A stretch of 64,000 bases of DNA from Plecoglossus altivelis (Eukaryota > Chordata > Actinopteri > Osmeriformes > Plecoglossidae): contig BROE01000020.1 of NCBI GenBank assembly GCA_036571765.1, positions 19,290,354-19,354,353 on the forward strand, read 5' to 3'. This document shows positions 26,801 to 39,100 of the stretch, piece by piece. Under the pieces are notes generated by a model, which saw only the letters and a program-made list of their open reading frames with translations, did no database searches and was not told the origin of the DNA. Position 1 is the first letter of the stretch; the number at the start of each line of letters is the position of its first letter. Both the position numbers and the translations under genes were made by a program.

Positions 26801-27387
26801 TAGGATTCTGAAGAGTAAATTAGTGAAGTGTGCATGTTGTTGATTTGGGAGGGTGGGGCAGGGATGAAAAAGGATCTGTTGTAGATGAGAATAGAAGACT
26901 TAAAAAGAAACTAGCGGGCAAGCTAGCCAGCGGATGGGTTAGCGGGTGGGCCAGCTTGCGGGCAGGCTAGCCAGCAGGCGTGCTAGCGGGTATGCTAGCT
27001 GGTGGGCTAGCCAGAAGGTGGGCTAACGTGCTAGCTAGCGGGCGAGCATGGTGGGCTAGCAGGCAGGCTAGCCAGCAGGAGGGCTAGCTAGCATGGTGGG
27101 CTAGCGGGTGGGCTAGCTAGCATGGTGGGCTAGCCAGCAGGTGGGCTAGCTAGCAGCTAGCATGGTGGTTTCTCACAGCTGTGACATTCCTCTGTTTTGT
27201 TACTGGCCGCTAACATGTTCTTTTGTCTTTGGATGAACCACAGCAGATGTTTCATGAATCTATGCCTTTGTAGTTTTTCTCATGTTCTGTGTGTCCTCGT
27301 TGAAGGGTGTCTGATACTGTTGGACTGTCCTGAAAGATGTGTGAGGAGGGGCTATGTCTTCCCTAGAGGATATGGGATGACAGACAC

Positions 27388-27458
<71 letters not shown>

Positions 27459-30400
27459 CTGATGCAGGAGCAGTAAGAATGTATTCATGCTAGAATTAAC
27501 ACACGCATGGGGCTGAGAATAGACATCTTTACTGATGCTCACCCATGCTGAAGAGTGTGCACATGGCGCTCGTGCACGTGAAGAGGTCTTCCCCCACATC
27601 ACCATGGCGACACAGGCACTTAGGGACACTACTCGTGTACTGATACTGTAAACAGCATGAATACCACTATTATTACCATGGAATACTAGACCACCAGGAC
27701 ATAGACCAGGAGATTCTACACACACACACATGCTCACACACACATGCTCACACACACGTTCACACACACACATGCTCACACACACATGCTCACACACACA
27801 TGCTCACACACACACATGTTCGCACAGACATGCTCACACACACATGCTCACACATACATACTCACACACACATGCTCACACACACATGCTCACACACAGA
27901 CATGCTCACACACACACATGTTCACACACACACATGCTCACACACACGTTCACACGCACACATGCTCACACACATGTGCTTACACACACACATGTTCACA
28001 CAGACATGCTCACACACACACACATGTTCACACACACACACATATTCACACACACATGCTCACACAGACATGCTCACACACACACATGCTCACACACACA
28101 TTCACACACACATGCTCACACACACACATGCTCACACACACATATTCACACACACACATGCTCACACACACATATTCACACACACACATGCTCACACACA
28201 CACATGCTCACACACACATGCTCACACACACACACACATGCTCACACTGACATGCTCACACACACACATGCTCACACTGACATGCTCACACACACACATG
28301 CACACACTGACATGCTCACACACACACATGCTCACACACACACATGCTCACACACTGACATGCTCACACACACACATGCTCACACTGACATGCTCACACA
28401 CACATTCACACACACATGCTCACACACACATGCTCACACTGACATGCTCACACACACACATGCTCACACACACACATGCTCACACACACACATGCTCACA
28501 CTGACATGCTCACACACACACATGCTCACACACTGACATGCTCACACTGGAATATTTATGATGTGCCTTCAGGGGTCGTTGGTGATTCCTCCTCCTCTCT
28601 GTCCACATACACACGTGTTCACACCACATACACATACATAGTGTGTGTGTGTGTGTGTGTGTGAGGTGTGTGTACATCATGTGTGTGTGAGGTGTGTGTG
28701 TGTGTACATGGTGTGTGTGTGTACGTGGTGTGTGTACATGGTGTGTGTGTGAGGTGTGTGTGTGTGTACATGGTGTGTGTATGGGTGTGTGTGTGTACAT
28801 GGTGTGTGTGTGGGTGTGTGTGTGTGTACATGGTGAGTGTGTGTGTGTGTGAGGTGTGTGTACATACATTTCGTATGTTTCTGCAGCTGTGGTCCTCAGT
28901 AGTTTGTCCCTTACGCTTGTGGCTCAAGAGCTCTCTTAAGTGTTCCAAGTTTATTAACTTTCCAAGACTCAGACCACACACACTCTGGTTTACACGATTC
29001 TGTTGAAACAATATGTGAGTCCTGAAAGAGAAGAATGACAAAGAGAGGAAGGATGAGGAGTGGAGGAGGTCTGGACCGGCCCAGTGGAACTCTGGGAATG
29101 TGGCATTGCAGCAGGTGCAGACCTGAAGACACAGCAGTACTCTGCCCCCCAGCTGCCAGGCCATGTACAAGCACCCAGGGTCGTGACCTTTCACCTCACA
29201 GTGACCTGTGCACAAGAGAGGAGGAAAGAGTTCAGGATTTTACAGACAACACGTCTTTAGTCCAATTACAGAATGTTCTCACAACATACATATATACAGT
29301 ATATATATATTTATAAATGTGAAATTATATATACTGTATGTGTGTCTGGTCTTGCGTGCGTTGGCCATGAGAGTTCTTTTTAATCTCCATATTGATTGTA
29401 GCAGATCTGTCTGTTGGATTTATGGTTCATGGCCTCAAGCATTGATCGTGCTGTCAAGCAATCCTGTGAAGTTTTCTAAAGAATGTCTATGCCTACGGCC
29501 ATCTCATTAGTCCCTTAAAGATCTTGGGGCACATTGGTGTGTCGTGTGAGACTTGGGCTGTCTGAAATCTCACACTACTTCACTCATCTCCTATATAGTG
29601 AACAGCAGTGAGATCTCCTATATAGTGAACAGCAGTGAGATCTCCTATATAGTGAACAGCAGTGAGATCTCCTATATAGTGAACAGCAGTGAGATCTCAC
29701 TGTACTTCACTCATCTCCTATATATTAAACAGCAGTGAGATCTGCTATACTGTATCTCAGCAGTGTACTAACCATCTGCGTGTGTATTGTGTGTGTGTTG
29801 CGTGTGTGTTGCGTGTGTGTTGCATGTGTGTTGCCTGTGTGTTGTGTGTGCTGCATGTGTGTTGCGTGTGTGTTGTGTGTGTTTTTCAGGGCTGGCATTG
29901 ATGAGGTGGAGACTGATGTGGTGGAGATTGAAGCTAAGCTAGAAAAGGTAGGTACTGCATAAAGCGTCAAATGATACAATTACTGTCAATTACACTTGAT
30001 ATATTTATTATGACTATGATTGTGTAGTTAATATAGTAGTAAAAATACTATGGTGTGATATGTTTTAGAAAAGGACTTAAATCACAGTGCATTAAGTTAG
30101 AAACTGTCAATATGATTCAGCCATGTGGTGTGTGTATGTATGATTGTGTGCGTGTGACTTTGTATGTGTGATTGTGTGCATGTAAGAATGTGTGTGTGTA
30201 TGTGTGGTTGTGTGCATGTAAGAATGTGTGTGTGTATGTGTGGTTGTGTGCATGTAAGAATGTGTGTGTATGTGTGGTTGTGTGCATGTTAGAATGTGTG
30301 TGTATGTGTCTGTATGTGTGTGTGTGTATGTGTGTGCTCATCTTGTCACGTGATGTCACATGGGTACCCTGGGTAACCCTAACCAGCATGACACGTTTGC

Positions 30401-33400
30401 CTCCACGCAGACGCTCACACTGTGGGAGATCAAGACTGCTGGATGCCTACACACACACGACACAAACACACTCTGACACACTGTTTTACACACTTGCAGA
30501 CACACAAAGGCCATGCAAACACATTCATGTACCCCACTCCACGCACACACGCATGCACACGCTTGCATGCGCACACATGCGCATGCACACTGCTTTGTCA
30601 GGGGAGTGGTAATGACTGTGTGCCACTTTTAAGCTTCTCTCATCATCTCATTATCAGTTGAGTGGAAAAGTTGTTGCTTCTGGTGAACATGGTGATTAAG
30701 TGTTATTGTGCCACCAGTGTGTGTGTGTGTGTTATCCACGTGTGTGTGTGTGTTATTGAGGTGTGTTTGTGTGTGTGTGTTATCCAGGTGTGTGTGTGTG
30801 TTATCCAGGTGTGTGTGTGTGCACTTGGATAACCATCATCATCATCATCGCATTATCTAGAGTCGACTCACTGTCATCTTGTTGCTGCCCCCCTCTCCTC
30901 CCCCCCTGCCCCTCCTCCTCCTTGCCCTACCCCCCTCTCCTCCCCCACTGCCCCCCCTCCCCTCTCCTCCCCCCTTGCCCCCCCTGTCATTCCCCTGCCC
31001 TCCTCAGCTGGTGAAACTGTGCAGTGGCATGATCGAGGCTGGTCGGGCATATGTCGGCGCCAACAAGCTGTTCGTCAACGGCATCAAAGATCTGTCCCTG
31101 CAGTGCAAGAAGGAGGAAATGATTTCTGTGAGTAGACCTTCTGAAGGAAACTTTTGCCTTTCTTCATCATGTTTAGTACTAGTTTGAGAACACAACCAGT
31201 TCAGGTGCTCTTTCTGATAACACAAGGGCTAAAGCTCAGTGCTTAGAGCACTGCAGATCAGCAGTTGAAAGGTTCAAATACACTCGTACTGTATGATGGA
31301 TAAAAGTGCAGGGTTTTTTCAGGACCTTACAGCCGTAACATCATTAGAACTGGAGCTCAGCTACTCGTTCATCATCGTCCTTCTGTCCTGCTTTCCAGAA
31401 CGTTTCCCCTCTGGAACAATAACAATCCCAGCTGTAAACAGTATTGTCCAGACCCAGACGTTTAGGTTTTATCAGGGAGTGGGTTTGTACAGAGGGTCAG
31501 CTGTCGTAACTGTGTGAAATAAGTCAGGGGACATCCATGTTTATACTGGTACAGTAGTTTACATGGTGGCAACAGGAGTGATCTGAGATCTCCTCACAGC
31601 ATGGGTAGTCATAAAGACATTGCTAGGCAACAGGCTTTCATACTATGGCTAACGTTAGTGCTAATGCTAGGTCTCTGAAGATAACGTTTTTGTCAATGTT
31701 AGGTCTCTGAGGATAACGTTAGTGCTAATGCTAGGTCTCCAAAGATAACGTTAGTGCTAATGCTAGGTCTCTGACAATAACGTTAATGCTAATGCTAGCA
31801 CTCTGAAGATAATTTATTAACCAAGTGTAAAATTAACTGCTCAATGCTGGTGTGATGACTGATAATTTAGCTAATACTTTTATAGAAGAAATATAACTGT
31901 ACAACATAGTATCCATTTGTGTGCAGCCCCAACAACAGTGACACAGTGAATTTGTGTTTACTCAGCTGTTTAAATCTGTCATTGCAGGAATGTTTAGAGA
32001 AGTGTGGGGAGAGACTCCAGGAGATAGTCAACTACCACATGGTAAGGCCCTCCACACACACACACTCTCACACACACTCACACATACTCTAATACACACA
32101 CACACACTCACACATACTCTAATACACACACTCTCACACATACACACACACACCCGCTTGCACACACACTCTCATACACACACACACACACTCTCATACA
32201 CACACTCATACAAACACACACACATTTATACACACACTCTCACACACACTCATGCACACACTCTCACACACTCATGCACACACTCTCACACACACTCATG
32301 CACACACTCTCACACACTCTGGACTCATAGGTCTCTAGAGAGTCCTGCCGTTCCCATGTGTATCCAAGGCTGTATGGCTGTGTGTGTTTCGCTCAGACAG
32401 GGTCAGGGTGAGGAGGTATCTAGATTAGTGTCAGTTAGGGTTAGGGTTAGGTGACAGAGAGAGGTTAGATGACAGAGAGAGGTTAAGGATAGGTGACAGA
32501 GAGAGGTTAGATGACAGAGATAGGTTAGGGTTAGATGACAGAGAGAGGTTAGGGTTAGATGACAGAGAGAGGTTAGGGTTAAGGTTAGATGACAGAGAGA
32601 GGTTAGATGACAGAGAGAGGTTAGGGTTAGATGGCAGAGAGAGGTTAGATGACAGAGAGAGGTTAGGGTTAGATGACAGAGAGAGGTTAGATGACAGAGA
32701 GAGGTTAGATGACAGAGAGAGGTTAGGGTTAGGGTTAGGGTCAGATGACAGAGAGAGGTTAGATGACAGAGAGAGGTTAGATGACAGAGAGAGGTTAGGG
32801 TTAGGTGACAGAGAGAGGTTAGGGTTAGATGACAGAGAGAGGTAAGGGTTAGATGACAGAGAGAGGTTAGGGTTAAGGTTAGGTGACAGAGAGAGGTTAG
32901 GGTTAGATGACAGAGAGAGGTTAGGGTTAGGTGACAGAGAGAGGTTAGGGTTAGATGACAGAGAGAGGTTAGGGTTAGATGACAGAGAGGGGGTTAGGTG
33001 ACAGAGAGAGGGTTAGATGACAGAGAGAGGTTAGGGTTAGGTGACAGAGAGAGGTTAGGGTTAGGTGACAGAGAGAGGTTAGGGTTAGATGACAGAGAGA
33101 GGTTAGGGTTAGATGACAGAGAGCGATGACAATGTAAATTTGAGGAGTGACATAGTGTCTTTACTTTTCTTGTAGTTGGGTTAGGGTTAGCTGGTCTCAA
33201 TAAGCATGTTGTGCTTCTTTCTCTCTGTTACTATTCTCCGCTCTCTTATCCTTTTCTGTCTCTACCTTCCTCTCTATCATTTCCATTTTACACCCTCTTC
33301 TCTCTCTCCCCTCACTCCTCCTCCACCTTAATTCTGTCTCCCATTTCTCTTTCTGTCTTCTTCCCTCTCTCTCCCCTCCCTCTCTCTTTCCATTTCCCTG

Positions 33401-36150
33401 TGCTTTCACCAGTCCCCCCTGCAGACAGTGATTACAGTGAGAGCTTGTCTGGCACACACCCCAAACAAAGGGGTGAAGGACGTAGAGAAAGGGAGAGAAA
33501 GAGGAAGGGAGAGACCCATCCATCTTTGTTCTCCAATTCCTGGACGTCAATGTTTCAACACTTTTCTAGAGAGAGGGGACTAACAACCAACACAGGCCCA
33601 GAATCAGTAACAACACATTCATCTTGTTTATCGACACAGTTCATCTAAGCAATACAGGATACAGCTCCTTGGAACACAAGCACAAACACACACTCACACA
33701 AAACCACACACACTCACACAAAACCACACAAACACACACTTACACAAAACCACACACTCACACAAAACCACACACACACAATCAGAAACACACACTCACA
33801 CAAAACCACACACTCACAGAAAACCACAGACACAATCACAAACACACACGAACACAAAACCACACACACGAACACACAAAACCACACACACTCAATCACA
33901 AACACACACTCACACAAAACCACACGCACACAAGCATAAACACACATGAAGACACAGGCATAATGACACAAACATGCACAAATAGTCATCGGTATAGATG
34001 TTTGCTGTATTACTCATGTAATAAAAACAGTAGCAAACACATCTGTAGTCCCTGACATCATAATCCCAGATGTAACATACATGGATAGAAATCAGTATAA
34101 TCCCAGATGTAACATACATGGATAGAAATCAGTATAATAAGTGGGTGTTCATTTGTCCATATTAGCTTCAAAATATAGATGTACATCGTAGAACGATGGA
34201 AAAAGATGGAGAGATAGCTAGACCTGCACTCAAAGAAACACACATCCATCTCTATCTCCATCTCTCTCTCCATCTCTCTATCCATCTCTCTCTCCATCTC
34301 TCTCCGCACATCCATCTCTCTCCATCTCTCTCCACACATCCATCTCTCTCTCCATCTCTCTCCACATATCCATCTCTCTCTCCATCTCTCTCCACACATC
34401 CATCTCTCTCTCCATCTCTCTCCACACATACATCTCTCTCTCCATCTCTCTCCCCATCTCTCTCTCTCCATTTCTCTCTCCATCTCTCTCTTCATCTCTT
34501 TCTCCACACATCCACCATCTCTCTCTCTTTATCTCTCTCTCCATCTCTCTCCCCATCTTTCTCTCCATCTCTCTCTCCATCTCTCTTCCCATCTCTCTCT
34601 CCATCTCTCCCTCCATCTCTCTCTCCATCTCTCTCCCCATCTCTCTCTCCATTTCTCTCTCAATTTCTCTCTTCATCTCTTTCTCCACACATCCACCATC
34701 TCTCTCTTTATCTCTCTCCATCTCTCTCTCCATCTCTCTCTCCACCTCTCTCTCCATTTCTCTCTGTGTCAATGAAGGGGGTGCGGCTCATGTTCAGCAA
34801 ATATGGAAAATCTCTCTTACACTGTCACCTAGTGGTAGAATACAAGAATGCAAATGTGAAGAATTACTGTCAAAGCAGAGATAGGTGCCATGTGCTGTAA
34901 CAGATTCTTTTAGAAGCTGTGAGTTGGAGTCAGGTTCTACTGCTGTGAATGTTCACTGGATGTGAACCAACTGAGCTTGTGTATGGCCAGGATGGGTGTA
35001 CAGTACTGTGTGGATATGATATGACATTGGGACAAAATACTGCCATTTTTAGAATAACCATGGAGACAGCAAACATTATCGGTTACAGAAATGAGAAATA
35101 ACAAAGTACAAGTGCTTCACTACTGTAGCCTATTTTTCTTATGTCAATACTTTACTGTCTGTCTCTCTGTCTCTCCCCACTTCTCTCTGTCTCTCCCCAC
35201 TTCTCTCTGTCTCTCCCCACTTCTCTCTGTCTCTCCCCACTTCTCTCTCCAGATTCTGTTCGACCAAGCTCAGAGGTCTGTAAAGCAGCAGCTACAGACT
35301 TTCATCAAGGAGTGAGTGTTGCATCTTCTTACACTCCCCTGTTCAGTCTGAGACAGGACAATATGTGTTGGCATACCTCAAATTTGGATTCATTTAGAAA
35401 TGAAATATTATACACCAGCAAACATGTACAAAACAAGGCTAATTATCAATACTAACCACTCTCTCCTGCTCACCCTCTCCCCCCCTCCTCTCTCTCTCTC
35501 CCTCCCTCTCCCCTTCTCCCCCCCTCCTCTCTCTCTCCCTCCCTCTCCCTCTCTCCCCCCTCCTCTCTCCATCTCCCTCTCTCTCCCCATCTCTCTCCCT
35601 CCCTCGCTCCCCACCTCTCCCCCCTCTCTCTCTTCTCCCCCCCTCTCCCCTGCTCTCCGCTCCTCTCCTCGGTTCGTCGTCTGCGAGCACCGTGCCCGTA
35701 CTTGGAGCACCGGGACGGAGACGGGCATGGAGAGCCTGACGGGAGATCGAGGACCTCGTCCGAGGCTTAGGCGGCGGAAGAGGCGATGGACGAAGAGCGG
35801 CATGGAGCAGGGATGAGCCCATCGGTCATCTGGTGAGCAGGGAGATATGGAGGCATTGCTCACTTCAAACCTTCTAGAAGGCCTCTCCCCTCTCTCCCCC
35901 CTCCCTCCTCTTCCAAGTACCGGCGCTTAGAGTTTCCAGAGAGACACCGCAGCCCAGTTTGGAGCGGTTGTGAAGAAGCCATACTGATGCAATAGAACAA
36001 TGGATTTCTTCATGTCGTGGATAAAATTTCCTGCGCGACACACACACACACCAGCACTCGCACACAACGACACACACACACACACAACTACCAGGTTGAC
36101 AACGGCCAACCACTTCAACCGACGTGCCAACACCACACACACACTACACA

Positions 36151-36190
<40 letters not shown>

Positions 36191-39100
36191 ACACGACACA
36201 CACAGGCACACACAGCAACACACTTTGCAACAGCACACACACGACACTTAGACTCCGACAATGTGATTCACAAGCCTTTTACTGCTAGATCCACGTCACC
36301 AGCTAATCTTTACACAGAGAGACGGAGGGCTGTGACCTTTCCCATTCACTCCTGCCACGCCCGGAGAGCGCTTCCAAAGGACACTTTAGGACGGCCCAAC
36401 TTAAGCTATCACGTGCTGCAGATGGACAGATTGCACTCTTCTACATCTTCTTACTGGTCTCCCGACTTGTCTCTTCAATTTCCCACCCCTTTTCAAAGTG
36501 ATGTCTTTCCTCTTAATGTCATTCAAACCCCAAACCCCTCACACCAAACTATCAGAGGCTCTATAAGGTCATGCTTATCATTTTTTACTTTCGAGGAAAT
36601 TCGTTAAACAAGACCACACACACTAATAAAGTGCATTTGACTTCCTTGTTCTAGATCAACGTCCTTCAAGCCAAAAAGAAGTTTGAGATTCTTGATTCTG
36701 TAAGCAAACCTTTCCAAATGTTTTGAACAGTTTAGGATTTAACAGTTTGGAGGATTGTCAAGATTTTGGATTTACCTTGTGTTGTGTTGATCTCTTTCTC
36801 TTTGCCCCTCTCTCTCTTCCTCTCACGCTCCCTCTCACCTCCTCTCTCCCTGTCTCTTCCTCTCTCTCCCTCTCTTCCCCTCTCTCCCTCTCTCCTCTCT
36901 TCCTCTCTCTCCCTCTCTCCCTCTCTCTCTTCCTCTCATGCTCCCTCTCCCTCTCTTCCCCTCTTTCCTCTCTTCCTCTCTCTCCCTCTCTCCCTCTCTC
37001 TCCTCTCTATTCGTCTCCCTCCCTCCGTCTCTCTTTCCCTCTCTCTACCTCTCTCTTCCTCTACCTTTCTCCCTCTTTCTTTCCCTCTCTCTTCCTCTCT
37101 TCTCCTCTCCCTCTCTCCTCTCTTCCTCTACCTCTCTCTTCCTCTCCCTCCCTCTCTCTTCCTCCTCTCCTCCTCTTCCTCCTTCTCCATCTGTTTCAGA
37201 TGCTGTCATGCATGCACGCCCAGTACACCTTCTTCCAGCAGGGTTACAACATCCTGGATGAGATAGACCCCTACATGAAGAAACTAGCAGCAGAGGTGAG
37301 CAGCAGCAACCCAGACCATGACAGGAGGCCAGGGCAGCCCTCACAGCCCACTCACCTGCTCCCCTGGGTGGGCTTGATGGCCAGGAAATGCCCTGGCTTT
37401 CACTTTTCTGGCTCGATGAGTAACATTAATCAGATAATCCTTGATTAGACTCTCTTCGGTTTGTGAATGTGTGTGTTTGTCTAGTGTGTGTGTGTCCAGT
37501 GTATGTTTGTGTGTGTGTTATTGTCAGAGACAGCATGCAGGTGCTTGTCGGTTAGCTTGTCTGGTGTGTGACATAGAGAGATGTCTCCATCTGTGTGTCC
37601 TGCTACCCTTGTGTCCTGAACCCTCCTCTGAACACCAGTTTGTCCCTGACTGACTGTGTGTTAACCTCCTCTGAACACCAGTCTGTCCCTGACTGACTGT
37701 GTGTTAACCTCCTCTGAACACCAGTCTGTCCCTGACCGAGTGTGTGTTAATCCTTTTCCAGCTGGATCAACTGGTCATCGACTCAGCTGTGTGTTAACCT
37801 CCTCTGAACACCAGTCTGTCCCTGACCGAGTGTGTGTTAATCCTTTTCCAGCTGGATCAACTGGTCATCGACTCAGCTGTGGAGAAGAGAGAGCTGGAAC
37901 ACAAACACGCTATCATTCAGCAGAGGGTGAGACACTCTCCTCTCTTCCCCCTTCTTCTCCCTTTCCCCCCCTCCCTCCTCCCCTCCTCCTCCCTCTCCTT
38001 CCTCCCCTCCCTTCCTCCCCTCCTCCTTCCCCCTCCCTTCCTCCCCTCTCCTCCCCCTCTCTCCGCTCTGCCCGCCGGAGCTTCAGGCACTTGGGGCTGG
38101 ACTACGTGCTGCAGGTGGACAGATGCACCTACACATCTTACTGGGTCCCAACTGTTCACCCCTTTTCAAAGTGATGTCTTTCCTCTTAATGTCATTCAAA
38201 CCCCAAACCCCTCACACCAAACTATCAGAGGCTCTATAAGGTCATGCTTATCATTTTTTACTTTCGAGGAAATTCGTTAAACAAGACCACACACACTAAT
38301 AAAGTGCATTTGACTTCCTTGTTCTAGATCAACGTCCTTCAAGCCAAAAAGAAGTTTGAGATTCTTGATTCTGTAAGCAAACCTTTCCAAATGTTTTGAA
38401 CAGTTTAGGATTTAACAGTTTGGAGGATTGTCAAGATTTTGGATTTACCTATGTGTTGTGATGTGATCTTCTCGCTTTCTCTATCCCCTCCTCTCTCCTC
38501 TCACCAGCTCCCTCTCCCTCTCTCTCCCTGTTCTCCTCTCTCCTCCCTCTCACTTCCCCTCTCTCCCTCTCGCCTCTCTTTCCTCTCTCTCCCTTCTTTC
38601 TCACTCTCTCTGCGTTTGTCCTGATCGCCATGCTCCCTGCCTCCTCTCTTGTACCCCTGCTCGTTTGCTCCTGCTCTCTCCTCTTCGTTCTCCCCTCTCT
38701 CCCTCTCTCTCCTCTCTATTCGCTCCCCTTCCCTCCGTCTCTTCTTTCCCTCTCTCTACCTCTCTCTTCCTCTACCTTTCTCCCTCTTTCTTTCCCTTCT
38801 CTCTTCCTCTCTTCTCCTCTTCCCTCTACTCCTCTCTTCCTCTCAGCCTCTCTACTTCCCTCCTCCCTCTCTCTTCCTCACTCACTCCTCCTTCTTCCTC
38901 TCTTCCTCACATTCTGTTTCAGATGCTGTCATGCATGCACGCCCAGTACACCTTCTTCCAGCAGAGCAGTTAAAGCCATGACAATCCTCGGGCATCGAAT
39001 AGCACCCCTACATGACAGAAGACAAAGCGTGCAGGCATAAAAACTAGGCGGCAGCAGAGTGAAGTGAAGCTTGCAGCAGAGCGCGTTAACCAGGACCCGA

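Noticed and set aside
31224..31300. Functional tRNA gene
   Set aside because: A and B boxes are degenerate and no cloverleaf with paired acceptor stem can be drawn.
33421..33660. Possible extra exon (CAG then DSDYSESLSGTHPKQRGEG)
   Set aside because: Plausible acceptor but no clear donor, no match in ACAP3, and the exons around it already join in phase.
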